Assembly (NCBI GenBank): GCA_036877525.1
Contig: JAZGTH010000001.1
Coordinates: 9,804,001 to 9,868,000 of the forward strand
Length of the DNA: 64,000 nucleotides
Origin: Chromobotia macracanthus
Taxonomy: Eukaryota > Chordata > Actinopteri > Cypriniformes > Botiidae
Direction: 5' to 3'
This document shows, piece by piece, positions 1 through 14,100 of this stretch; position 1 is the first letter of the stretch, and each line of letters opens with the position of its first letter. The notes beneath the pieces were generated by a model. It worked only from the letters and a program-made list of their open reading frames with translations. It was not told the origin of the DNA and made no database searches. The position numbers were made by a program, and so were the translations under genes.

Positions 1-2114
1 TTGCTCCACAACTACTCATTCTTATTTTGTTCATTATCTTGACTTTATATCTTCCTATGATGTGTTATGACAAAGCTTCACTGTTAGGATTTTCACATAT
101 CAGTTAGACTAGCAAAGTTTGTGTGCAGAGGTTAGCATGAAAAGGCTGAAAATCAAAATGTTTTTTTATTTTGGGGATCTTCAACCTCCAAGATGATGTC
201 AGAGAGAGAAGGGAAAGTAGCTTTTTGATGGGGAGATGCTCAATTACTGTTGCATAACTCTCTCTGTGTCTACCAGAGCACATAATGTTCTAGCTTTCAA
301 GGCCTAAACCTCACTCTGTGCAGTGTTAGGGGCTTCAGTTGAGCATGAAATGTTTAAACCTGCAAATGGTTCTGTGATTGATTTGGTGGCTTCAGTTTCT
401 TTCCAGTGTTGTAGTGATTGAGTATATTGCAGCGAGTGTCTTACGCAATGACCAGAACTACATTTGGCCATATGTCTGTCAGTGTTAGGCTAAAAGGAAT
501 CCATTAAAGGTGTGTACGCATGAGTCCTATGTTATTTTCAATCATTCAGCAGCACCTGGCTTCCTCCCTTTTCTACAAAGGCCAGTCCCAATAGAGAAGA
601 GTCTAAAATGCATTTCTCACAATGCAGCATCCGTCATTGTCTTTGGCTCTGTGCCCTGTTTATTTAAAGTTTTGTTGTGTTTTCAATGGCGACACGACCA
701 TTATTGAAAGGAACACGGGCCTTAGCTACACTTCTTTTTCAGTATTCCTTTAAATGCTTTGGTATTGTTGGTATGTTTGACCAAACATTAACTCAAGATC
801 TCGGCTGTGCATTTTAACTATACAAACTCTTGAACTGTTGAAGGCAATATTCTAGATGCCCTGTTGCTCAAATCTTGGGACCTTTGGAGAGTTTTAGCCA
901 CTTGAGAGCTTTGCAATTGTAATTCTGTACATTATGCCAGATGAATCTTATCCTTCTAACATCTCTGTGGCTGTTTTAAGAACAGACATATGTGAATATG
1001 TGTTAATAGATCTCTAGTGTGTAAAGATGCTTTCAAGCATCAAACTGTCAGACTCTTTCTAGCAAGCATTACATAGCCATACTCATTCACACTGTGGAGT
1101 CTTGTTGATGTTGTATATCTGATATCTAAATTCATTTGTCAACACGGTATCTTAAAACTAGTCACAAACATAGCTGACAACCACACAGCTAAATGCAGTT
1201 CTAGTACATAGTGAATACAGTATATGTTTACTTAGTTCAAGCTATGAATCTAAGACTGTGAGCCTAGATGATGATTTATTCAAAAGCTTAATTATAAACA
1301 GAACTCAAGGTCTTGCTTAATGTAACAAAATCCTTTGGCTAGTAATGATGCAAGATACAGAATTGACAAATAGTATTAACATCTCTCCAAGTTAATTATA
1401 TAAGGTAACGTGATTGGGAGATGATGTGTTTTGTGCACCACTGAAAGTGAATACTAGGAATGTTTTGAACCTAATGAGTGTAACCAACCTCTATCACTAT
1501 AAACTTTTACTTGAGTTGCAGAACCACAAACTAATAATAGCACAGTGAGTAAATTGACATGAGGCTGAATTTGAGAGCTCTGCAGCTTTGACGAGGACTT
1601 GCCTTTGCATTTTCCATCTGTTGATCTGTAAATTCAGCATGGCCCTTAATTTCTGCTCAAGGGGCTTAAGGTGTCAGTTTTATGGTTTATTGTTTTACGG
1701 TTGCCTTAGCTTTATCTCTGTCCACAGATACTCATTCATTAGTGGCTGTTTTCCTGGGTTAAGGGAGGCCTTTATTGACTCTTGTCAAAGTGATAAAAAA
1801 GATAAAGCTACTCACAAGACAAGATTAATATTCCGGTAAATTGGTTAGACTTGTTGATCACATCCATATTTGCTTTCAAAACATGATACTGATACTTAAT
1901 CAGGACCAAATACACATCCTGTCAGTGAATTCTCTCAAAATGACTGTAAATGATTCACTGTCTCATCAGCCCTTTGTGTTTCATGATGGGTAATTTTGTC
2001 TAAATCTGATACACTCCCAGAGAGCCACTTGCACACACAGAGAGCTCAAATCATCAGCCTGCATGGCATTGTTTGCTGATACCCAAACCTCATGGGAATT
2101 TTCTTTCTCTGCAG
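1..2114 (+). other. tmem131 first-intron sequence, no gene seen
   Basis: This stretch lies upstream of the first tmem131 exon found in the window. That exon begins in codon phase 2, so an earlier exon carrying the start codon and signal peptide must lie to the left of position 1. I looked for a signal-peptide exon here and found none. The open frames are short and not protein-like. I see no clear repeat. Confidence 0.6.
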
Positions 2115-5100
2115 CTTTCATACAATCAGACAACATCCTGGAGGTACTACACTTTGGGGAAGGAGGCCTCTTGCAGGTAAGCCATTCAAAAGCTTTTGTG
2201 ACTACCACAGCTTGAAGCTTGTGTTGCAGTATGCAGGTCATATGGAACTGCTCAAAAAACCTTTTAGGTGTCAGGTGTGACAACTCTAAACATGGTTATT
2301 GTGAAATGAACGACACACAAAATCAGGGCTGTCCTAATTACTCTGTTTAATTAGATTGATTTTAAACTACACTGAGTTTTTTTGTTCAAAATTAGCTGCT
2401 TTTTATTATTGAGAAAGTAAATAAAAAGCAATTTACTGTGATGGTTCTTTATAAACGATTTCTGTTTTAGAGCGTCAGGTCGGATTTGAATAGGAATCGC
2501 ATGCTTGCTTCATTTATTCTTGCGTGTTTATGTCCATAAATAAATTTACAAAATAGTCCACAGATCCTTCAAAAAGGCAAACCTTTAAGGAAATATTTTA
2601 TTGGACTGACACTTTACCCTGAACAGCCTGTTCAGTCTGAACAGCTTGAGGGACAGAAGTTGCACAGTGTAGCTTTAAAATATTCTCAATTACAAACTGC
2701 ATTCTTATATCCACAGATGAGGGTCTGACCAAAAAAAAGGGAAAAGTGTTTGTCTACACTAAATCAGAATAGCTTCATGGCACAACAAATACTGTGTCTG
2801 CCAAATGAAAATGTGTAACATCCTATTGTACTACATAGTTTATTCAGCCTGTCAACACTGCATGCAACGCAACACAACGTTGAAAGCTATTGAAAGCAGC
2901 ATTGGAGCTGCTAAAAGAAGTTATCTATCAAGTTAGCACAAGGCAGCTTTATTCATGTGTTCATTTTATAATAAGTATTCAGTCTATTGTTTGTGTGTAG
3001 TAATAGTACTATTGTTTCACTGTTACTTACTTTTAACACTGAGTTAAAGTTTGACGAGGATGTAAAACGTAGATCTTTCAGTTATTTTGAAATACGTGGT
3101 TTGTTTTGTAATTAAGTTCTTTTTTGTATAAGGCTTTAAAAAATATGACAAAAATAAACTAATCAGTAGATTACAAATAATTGAACAAGCGTAAATAAAC
3201 AAGGTATTGTCATACATAGTTAAGCCTTATAAATTATACATTGATAATAGTAAATATCAGCTTTTTTTAAAGCACAAATGTTTTTAGGTCTGTGTATGGG
3301 CTGTTGCATAACCGGCATTTTAATGTTTTTGTGTACATGTGAGTTTGGTCATTTGATGAAACGCTAAGGCTTATAAATAGATTAGACCATGTTCCCCATT
3401 CTGTTGTTCGGTTGTGTTTGTAGCACATTTTATTTTAGCCCTGCAGAAGTGAACCTCAGTAAGAATTGCTTTAAGATTCTCCTTTGAGACTCAAACACAC
3501 ATTTAGTGTATACCAGCAGTAACAAAACCAAACACATTGTAAGAAACTTGTTCAGCAGTTAAACCTTTACACATTGGTGGGACATGTTTGGCTTAGACCT
3601 CCTCTCATTATGAACCTCTCACCATACATCAGAGTTTAGTGTTTGCATCTGTTTTTTTCATGGAAAAGGCTTTTTGATAGATATGCTGTGTATTGGCTAT
3701 AATGTAACTTTGAGAGACTAATTTTTCTTTCCTTCTTACAGACAGAGTCTGATATTGGTCTTAGCTCATATCGTCAAAAAAGGTAAGGTTTTGCTTTGTT
3801 TTTTTTGACCCTAAGCTTTTCTGCATGCATCATTCTGTACATGCTCAGCCAAAGTCAGCATGTGGTTTACATTAGACTGGCCAAGGAACGTTTGTTTGGT
3901 ACTTAACGAGACATGTGAACCGAATATCCCCACTAAACTATGAGACATTCCGGTTTTTGAGGGAAAAAACAAATAAAGTAAAATACAAGCCTGCTTCCTT
4001 TTTTATTTCCTTTTTCAATTTCTATCCGATTCACATTAGAGCTCTCTTGACAGTCATTGGCATGCAGTAAATTGTTGCACAGCTGAGGCAGTTTTTCCTC
4101 TGAGGGGTCAACGGGAATGAATGAATCAGTGTATGAATGAATGCTGTGTCTTTGCTGTGGTATTTTAAGTCTTTCAGCAGTGATTTTACTCTTTGGAATA
4201 AGGTTTAAGCAATTAAATCTAATTCTAGGTGACACCTTTCATAGTAAGTTGAGAGCTGATTGTTACACACTGCCCTTTTAGATTGTAAGCAGAGGAACTG
4301 GTTATATAATAGAGATCTGATTCAGAGATGGAAAACACTAAAAAAACATATATCAAAATGCCAAATCTTTGTTAAAGTCAGCAGCCAGACAAGACTTAAG
4401 TTTACATTCCACCTTTTGTTTTTATTTCAGTTGTTGTAAACTTAAGCCAGTAGATCAACTTTTGTGTTCTAGGTGGCTTATTCATGTGCTTAGCCAATCA
4501 AAGCTTTACAGCTCAGAGAATAGGCCAACTTGCTCTGCTGTATTCACTAGTGGTGGCTGAATTTTATTGGCTGATTGTGCACCTTATGGCTCGTCATTTC
4601 AGCTTTTGCTGGAGGAGGACACACCCTTGCGGAGTCAAGCCTTTAGCAGCGTAAAGCTTAGCTTACATGCTCAAGTAAGAAAATGAGGAAGTAACCCAAC
4701 ACCATTTTGTTATTGTACCTTTTAACATTGTGAATATCCATGCATTTATGCACATTTTCATATTAGGAATGATTATAGTATGTCAGACCATTTGTACTTG
4801 CAATTCAATGTCCTTTATTAATATATGACAAATCAAACTTATAGTTTTCTCTTAAGCTGATAAATGGACAGTTTGTCCTGTGTGTGTGTTTAGACCTAAT
4901 ACTGAACTTTGTGTCTACTGATAATGTTGTTTTTCATTGCTTTTATTGCAGCTGATCAGGGTGTTTCGTGTCTTTCTGTCCTATTGCCACACACAGGCAA
5001 ATCGACAGTGTTTTTGCTGCGTTAGGGACTTTCTCACAGCTTTTTTCTTTTCTGTGGTTTGTGCCACCACACAAGTCAGTCCAGCTTGTGGCCTGTAACA

Positions 5101-8100
5101 CAGAACATCTATGTGAACTTGCCCCTCTGGTTGTCTGTCACCTCTGTATATAACATGAAGCGCATGCATTATATACCACACATTTCTTTTCAAAACATCA
5201 ATAAACCAGAGGAAGTTTTAACCATGCACAAAATAAATATATTTAAAATGGTTTATTTTATGTTGTTTATTAAAAAGGCACAGAATAAGTTTACACAGGA
5301 GGAACAGAGGAACATAAATCAACTAAATAGAACAGATGCAGGGGTCTCAGGGTGTTTTTTACACTGGTTTTTGCACTGCATGTTAAAAACCTGTGTTTTT
5401 ATAAGCAGTTAACAGAGAGAACAAGGCTCTTTGCTGTGATAAATGCCCCAAAATTACCTTGGGTAGATTGACAAATCCAAATCTGATCCAAAAAGCTTGC
5501 TGTTGTCTGTAGGTCAGCAATAGACTTAATATATTGATTTCTAAAGTCACTTTTTGCCACTACTAATTAGTTAATTACTTGACTGCCATTGACTGTCTTT
5601 GAATGACAATCATTTTGGGCATGTGGATAGGTAGTGTGTGATTATTCGTCATATCATGCAGTTAATTAGTTCCAAATTAACCTGTTGACTTCTGTAGTAA
5701 AAATGTTTTGGATTGGATGTAGTTTTATAGTACTTTAGTGTCACCAGTGTTGTTACTAGGAATGCTATGAAATGCTATTTCGACCACCAAGACTTTAGTT
5801 CAAGAAGAATGTTTTAAGTTTTGAACTAAATGAGAAAATATAAGGCGAAAATCTTGGCTGTCATTATGAACAAAAAACACTATTTGAGTAGATCAGATAA
5901 CAGTAGCTTTGACATGGTAGAAAAGATGCATGTGACATTATACAGACTTAATGCACAAGAGCAAATTGTGGTGAATTCCCTCTTTCTTGCCTTTTTTGGC
6001 TAAACTGTGTAGTTAGATGTCATGCTGTCACTGTTAATTTGAGACTCTGAAAATAATTCCATAATACTGTTAACCGTGTTTGTGTTATAACTACATAACC
6101 TGCAGTTGCAACTTGCCGTGCAAAAGGTGACGTGTCACTCCCTATTAATTCACAAATATGCTGCAAGTCTTGCTCTACACAGTGTCCTCAGTAAAGTAAA
6201 ATTGTCTGGCACTCTGTTTTGCCATGCTTCCTCATAGTGTGTGGGCCATTATAAGTTCAAGAATAATTTTAGCACTTGGATATACAGGTCAGACTGTGTT
6301 AGACTGTCTTTTGTGAAATCATTAGTTATGGTTGTCACTTGTCACTTAAAGTGTGTGTAATTGACCATCGTAGAATTATACTCTTTGGTGGTCTGCTATA
6401 ACAGTGACCTCAAAAGGTTTCCCTTAAATGTTTCCACAATCTTTTAAATCACATATTTAGCAACCAAAGCCTGATATAACATGCTTTAGTTAAGATTGAA
6501 ATATAATGATCATGCTAGCAACTCAAAGCAACTCATGCTGTAAACCATTTCCTTTAGCAAAAACAGCATTTTTGCTTTTGCTAATTTTTTGCAAATTTTT
6601 TTCTGTTCAAAACATTGCTAATACCTTTGGCCACATTAATTAGCCACACCCCAACATCATTTATATCTTACCTGAGGTACTATATCAGCTATCATACTGT
6701 AGATTCATTTCTGCTGTTTAGCTAGCTGCAAAGCCTCGACAGTGTGTAAGAGGAGTAGTGTACAGTCAGGTAGGATACATAGGTTAGGGAAGTAAAAATG
6801 CACCACAATGCATTGATTTGACAATGAAAATTTGATGCTTTAAATATGTTCAGATATGTTTACAGAGGTCATAAATTTGGGGACAGAAACATAGGAGATA
6901 ATTAAGGTAGAACAGTGCAGCAAAATATAAAATAACATTGAAATTGTGACATTTCCTCTTGCAATTTATTAAACAGAAAAGGGCTGTGATTTTAATTAAA
7001 GAGAATTTCTGCCTGCGCTGCTGCTTCAAAGTAAGGCTGCGCTGCTGCTTTGGTAATGATCAACCCACATAAATTGCATCCATTTCAGGAGGTATTGGGT
7101 TATGTGTTTGAGTTGTATCAACTCAAACACAGTTCTTCATGCTCAATTTTTCACATTCACCTCATTTCAAACATTTTCCTAATGCTAAATTTAGAAATAT
7201 TGTTGAAAAACTTGTATTCGTTTTTTTAAAATGTACTATTTCTAAGCCTTTGATGAATGTGTGCTGCCTGTTTGAGTAAAAGAATCAATGATAAATCCAT
7301 TCTTTTATGATCATGTACTATCCCTATAATACAGTTCACGTGTACTGTAGATGTCATGATGTGTTATAATTGCTAAACAAAGACGCATTTTGTCGTTTTG
7401 TGAGCAAATATTTACACCCCCAATTAGAGAACAGTATTGGCTTGCATTAACAGAATCCGAATGCAGACTTACAATATACAACTTAGTTGAGTGTGGTGTA
7501 GTTTTAAGGTCACAGGCTGGCCTAGTGGAAGGGTGATTCACCTGCTGGTTTGGTGGGTTCTAAAACCAGTGTTTGGCATAAACCTGATGGTCCCATGCCA
7601 GACAAAGCCTGTTTGTTATGGTGTATGCGTGCATATGGGTGTATCTTTCCCTTTGCCTGAGGGAAAATGTAGAAGGTCCATTTGATCCTCAACACGCCAT
7701 CATGTATGTGTGAGGGGGAAAAGTTTAGAGTTTAGGAAACGGACTCTATTGAAAGTATTAACTGAAACTATTTCTCTGACCATGTGCCCTTTATTGACAT
7801 TGTGTCCACTTTGTTTTGCAGTGCATCCTCCCACAGGGGGAACAGCAGACCGATACGCTTTGAGCCTCCAATGCTGGACTTTCATGAACAGTAAGTCATA
7901 GGTTAATATGACATTTCCAGCAGTGTCCTATTGAATCTAAAACTATTTTCAACAAATTTTGCATGTGGTTTTCAAATGACCTCATTAATTGAGAGGCTCT
8001 ATAAAAATGTAACCTCTTGCTGTTGAGAAACTATTATGAACACCATAATCTGTCTGCATACTGGTACTTGGTTTATTTTTTTTGTCCTAAGGAATAGCCA

Positions 8101-11100
8101 CTTTACCGAAATGTCTCATTATTTTTAGGCATATTCACTAGAAAAAGTTTTCTTTTAGTAATTTCCATATAACATTGACACAGCTTGTAATTTAAGCTAT
8201 ATATAACTATGAACTATATTAAAATACCTACACCAAGTCATTCCTGGTGGTTTTCTGGAGAAGTAAGTCATTTCTGCTTTCATTGGCATATTTTAAAACC
8301 AAATATATTTTTATATGCTTAACTGTAGTTGTTACTATATAAATAAACTCTTGCTTTACTTTGTCTTGAATGTACCATAGTATGTTTAGGTCGGGGCCAA
8401 CGCCCATGCCTGCCTTAATAGATGCTTTATTTTTATTAGTTGACTCCTTGTGTAGACAGTAGGTCAGGTGATCCCAACAGTGTATGACTCAGTGCGTTCC
8501 ATTCAGAAGTGATCATACCTGTGTCAAAGTTTCACCTTCTATATGTCACCACCTTAAAATCATATTACAAACTAACTGAACTTAAAGAGGATGGTTTTAC
8601 AGTGTTCTGGTAAACAAATATACAGTTTTATGTTCAGTTATTAAATAACCATATATGTCTTTAATAGACCTTTCATTACCACTTTTTTTTTTACAATAAT
8701 AGAGTTTTTAACTGATGATGTAGCCCAATTGTCTTGGGAGTTAAGTGTCATCAGTTGAACCCTGTGAAAACTTTGTTACGAAGCGCCATCTATTCTCCCA
8801 TCAAAATTCCCTGCATAGGGATCATGTTTGTAGATTGAAACCTACTGTCTATGTGTGGAGTTTGCTGGCATTCCACCAGATAACACTTAAAGTGTGCTTT
8901 TCTTTGGTTTATTGTCTGTGTAGTTCTGTCACCACCCTCTTATTAAACAGACCCTTATCTCTGCTAATTCTGTCATTACTTAGCTGTTAAACAGGTCAGA
9001 CTCACAAGCACAAAGCAGTAAACATTCTGATAAATTAGTAACTCTCAATATATTTTGTATTTTAAACTCTTGTCGATGTATGTAATTCCAAACGTTGGTC
9101 TTGAACCCAGGAATATGAACCCAGATTAGTAAAAATTGTTCAGACTGATAACTGGGCGTGAGCCACTTCTGATTTTTGTTTTCTAAATTCTGAATACATT
9201 TACTTACTAGTAGTTTAACCTGATTTATTAGATTAAGACTAAGAGTCAATTCTCTAGGTCTATACTTTCATCATAGGAAGCTTATGTATTAGGGACCATA
9301 AACGTGTGATATTACTTAATGTTACCTTGTCTTTATCCATAGGCCAGTTGGAATGCCAAAAATGGAAAAAGTTTATTTACACAATCCAAGTTCAGAAGAA
9401 ATAAGTTTAATATCAATATCAGCAACAACATCACATTTTCACGCATCCTTTTTTCAGAATAGGGTAAGTTGATTTTTAGTTCTTTTGTAGCATGTTTTAC
9501 ACTATTGATCTATATTTACCACAGAGAGGCTGTCCTGTGACTTCCTGTGCTAGCAACAAAAACTGGTTTGTGTGCCAGCTGCTGGATGTGTGTGGTAAAT
9601 ACCGGAATACATATTCTGGTGTGGCACAAAACACGACTAAACCTAAAAAGCCCTTTGATAGACATCTCGGTTCACACCAAAGCTCGTCTGATAAAGACAC
9701 TAGTCTTTTACACATCAAAAATATTCAGTGTCCATCACTTGATGCACACATTCATGTCAGTGAAACAGCAGGCTGGTGGCCTCACTGAAACTTCTAATTA
9801 AAGCTTTTAGTGTGTGTGCTCGCACTTCAGAGGGTTATAAATTAAACCCATCCCACCTGTTCCTGACACCTGCATAAATCAGCCTCACTCTGGCTAATGG
9901 CTTGTGCCTGGTCAGCCATGAGGTCAGAAATCATGAACTCAGAGTTTACTCTTGGGTTGATGTTTCTGGGTTTTGTTTTAATTGGCTGTTTCCATAACTT
10001 GCAACAAATTGCTTTTGTTACTTTTTTTATGTGATGTGCTTGCATTGATGTAACACGTCACCATTGTTTATCCACAGATAATTCCACCTGGAGGAAACAC
10101 CTCATTTGATGTGGTTTTTCTAGCTCGAGTAGTAGGGAATGTAGAAAATACCTTATTTATTAATACGTCGCATCATGGAGTATTTACATACCAGGTATGT
10201 TCAATGATCTTACGAAAGTTTGGTGTTCAACATTTAATAAAATGGTTTTTAAATGGTTTTGAACTTGATGTCTGCATGTGGTGTTTGGTTTAGGTGTTTG
10301 GTGTGGGCATACCTAATCCCTACAGACTTAGGCCCTTTGTAGGGGCCAGAGTTCCAGTAAATAGCAGCTTTTCTCCACTTATAAGCATCTTTAACCCACA
10401 CAGTGAACCACTACAGGTACACAAAACTCCTATTTACTATATATTGTCATTTTCTTTTGCATTAGGCATATAGCTATAGGCTGTATAGGAGACATAGGCT
10501 GTTTTGAATCTCTTCCTCATATTTGTATTATTTGTTTTTTGGGATGGTTACAGGTTGTAGAAATGTACACCAGTGGAGGAGACCTACATTTAGAACTGCC
10601 CACTGGTCAGCAGGGCGGCACCAAAAAATTATGGGTGAGCATGAAAATCTGCGTATGCAGATTAACTGACAGTGAACTATTGCTCTGTTCGAAAAGTAAG
10701 CTGTGGCATGTTAAGGCATTATAGACTTGCTCCTGATGCACAGGCTGTTCCAAAAGTTAAGCTATTGTATTCTTCTCGTTAACATGCTTTGTTTTGGCAA
10801 CATTCTAAGACAGCATCCTTTGTGAAGATGATACCATCTTCACTTGTAGATTTATCAGTTGTAAGTGAAGTTTCCTGTGTTCTTTGTGTTAGGTGTGTTT
10901 GTGTGGCAAAACCAGTCACTTAAAAGGTTACATGACCATTAACTTACTAGGATTTGGAACATAGCTCCTTGGTAGATATTTCTGGAGGAGACTGGAGTGC
11001 TTGGAGGACACAATGTTCCTATTATACAATTGAGATGCCATTAACTGTTCATTTTGTAGCTTGTACCCTTTTCTCAACAAATCCCCTAAAGTCTGCCATG

Positions 11101-14100
11101 CAGTAGTGATACTTACATGTTGCACATATGCACACACTTAAAGGATAAAATGGTTGTAAATCACTATAATTATACAATTTCCTTTTTGTTAAATGTTACA
11201 TTTTCTATATTTTAAAGGAGATCGCTCCATTTGAGACGAAGGGTGTGATGAGAGCCAGCTTCTCTTCTCGAGATGCTGACAACCACACAGCCTTTATCCG
11301 AATTAAAACTAATGCGTCCAACGAGGACGAGTTTATCATCCTCCCTGTGGAGGTTGAAGTCACAACAGGTTGGTATCACCCTGCCTGATACCATGTGATC
11401 AGTTTTACTTTAGCACTGACCCAATGTATATGTTTCGTGTATATATCCAGCACCTGGTCTATACTCCTCCACAGAGATGCTGGACTTTGGTACGCTTCGG
11501 TCACAAGGTGCGTTCTTTTTTTACATTTTATTCGATGGCAAAGCAAAAGAATTAAAAAATGCAGATACATTTTCCTTCACTTTACAGATCGACCAAAACA
11601 ACTGAATTTGCATCTGTTAAATTCTGGAGCAAAAGACGTATCGATCATGGTAAGCTTATTTGTAGAGATGGCAAGGTATTTGATTTAATCAATAAACCAC
11701 ATTAATATTCATATTTTATTTGCTGTGCAGAGTGTTCGGCCAACTCCATCTAACGAAGCTGTCACAGTTGATTTCAAACAAATCACGCTGAAAGCTGGAG
11801 AGAGCCGATATACCAAAGTCGCGAGTATTAGTTTTGATGGTATGTCCTGTTCTCTTTGACCTCTTAAGTTTTATCTAACGCTTATCTGTTACGTTAATCT
11901 ATACGAGTACTCGTATAGATTGACCCATCAGTCACCTCTCTGTATCAACCAACACAAACAAATCAGTTGAATCAGTATGTCAAAAGGTTATAAAGTATTT
12001 TTGTGGGAGTGGTAGAAGCTTTTGTTTTTTTAAATCTGTAGTGATTAATGATTAGTGATTAATTAGTGATGTTTATGTGTGAAACAAATGTAGTTTCTAA
12101 TGTAGTTAAAAAATTGTTCCTTTGTGGTCCTAGCAATAATGTTTTACCAAATGTAAATCAAATTTTACCAAGAACTCTCATCAAAGCAGCTAAGCTGTAC
12201 CATTTTACCAGTGCTCTGATCACACCATAAAAGCATTATTGTGCGCAGTCATCAATTTTCAGCACCCATACTCATTGTTTTGTTTGAAACAAAGTAACAA
12301 TAGAAGTGTTGTGTTTGCTTACACATTTCAGCTTCAAAAGCAAGAAGATCAGACCAGTTTTCTGGCAAAATTACAGTAAAGGCAAAAGAGAAAAGCTACT
12401 CAAAACTTGAAATCCCTTACCAAGCAGAGGTTTTAGAAGGGTAAGACTTCATTATGTTCCCCAAGCATAGATTTAGTGCTAGTAACTACTACAACTAATT
12501 TGCTCAACCTTTTGTCAGGTACCTGGGCTTCGACCACACAGCCACTCTGTTCCACATTAGAGACAGCCCTGTAGATCCAGTAGACAGACCCATCTACCTC
12601 ACCAATACCTTTAACTTTGCCATACTCATACACAACGTGTCCCTGCCTGAAGAAGCCAAGACAATGTTCAATGTAAGTCAGACTTACAGACTCTGAGTAA
12701 AAGTATTCAAGGAGCAGAGAATTTTGCCTAGTAGAATGTCAGTCACGGTGAAGAATTTCCACGTAAATGATGTTTGTTTTTCTTTTTTTTTAGGTGGGCA
12801 ATTTCAGCATGCCAGTTCTTATCCCTCCCCATGAGTCGTGCTACATCTTCTCTCTTCTGTTTCGGCCAGTACGACCTTCCATCAACATCGACAGCAACAT
12901 TCTCCTCATCACCAATGCTTCTAAATTTCACCTGCCAGTCAGGGCCTACACAGGCTTCTTGGAGGTACATTAAGACTGCCTGCATGTATAAATATTAATG
13001 AAAAGATTAGTTCCCTGAAAAATGTAATTTGTAATGTTTAACACATCCTCCAAAATGAATATAACTTAAAGTTAATATAACCCACTGCAAATCACAAACC
13101 TTGTGAGCTCAGTTGTTCAATGAAGAACTGATGAACACTAATCGCTCCCTAGAGAGCATTGATGGCTGAAATAGGATGGATTGATGGTTAATCCATGATG
13201 CCTCTCAACTTCTCTGCCACAAAATCCACTTATTTTTTTGTTCAGAATATTGGAGCATTCAGACAGGACCATGACTGAGTTTTTAATACCTAGTGAGCAG
13301 TCGTCCTAAACAGCATTTATGAATAGCATGAGCCTTCCAAAAAAATTGTGTTCTTGGTAGGCAGCTCACTAAGTATTGAAACACATCATAAGTCTGACAG
13401 TGACAAACAGTAACTATTACTAAATGTTAACTAAATTTTCAATATCTTGTGATTGCCGTTTTATTTAACAGGCCGTTGTTCTTCCTCCCTGTCCTCGAGA
13501 GCACATCTTGGACTTTGGTGTTCTTAGTGCTACAGACAGCAGCAGTTTGCTTTTTGTGGTGGTCAACAGCAACCCAATAGAGGTATGAGGTTAAGAGATG
13601 ACATGCTCAGTACATTTGTGTGATGTCATTTTGGAGAAAGTAGTAGTAAATGTGCCACCCCAAATTTGTATTGTAAATACTGTCTCTGCAGTTGGAGATA
13701 AAGTCCTGGTTGGTCACAGGAGACAGTCTGTCAATGGAGTTACTTCACACAGAACGAGGAAACAGAAGTGCAGCACTAAGCAGAATCAGAGAGCTCCAGA
13801 ACGCCTCAGCTGCCCAGTACAAAACTGTAAGAGCACAACGCTTACCACTCTGTTCATTACTATTCATTGCCAATAAAAGTTCAGATCTTTTCCTACTGTT
13901 AGTCTGTTTAGTCAAATGAAGCAGATATATAGTTTTCTTGGTGTGGTAATTAAACTGCCTTGCTTTACAGCAAAATACCAGGGAGTGTTTTAATACCAAA
14001 TGAAAGTGGTTTATGGCTGTTAATGACTGGAGTCAATATTTTCACATGTAATGGACAGCATATCTGCCTAGCTTTTATAAGAAATCCAACTATTATGTGT

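Noticed and set aside
5059..5412. 117-aa open frame in a tmem131 intron
   Set aside because: No family resemblance, low-complexity AT-rich codons, and no splice or promoter context.
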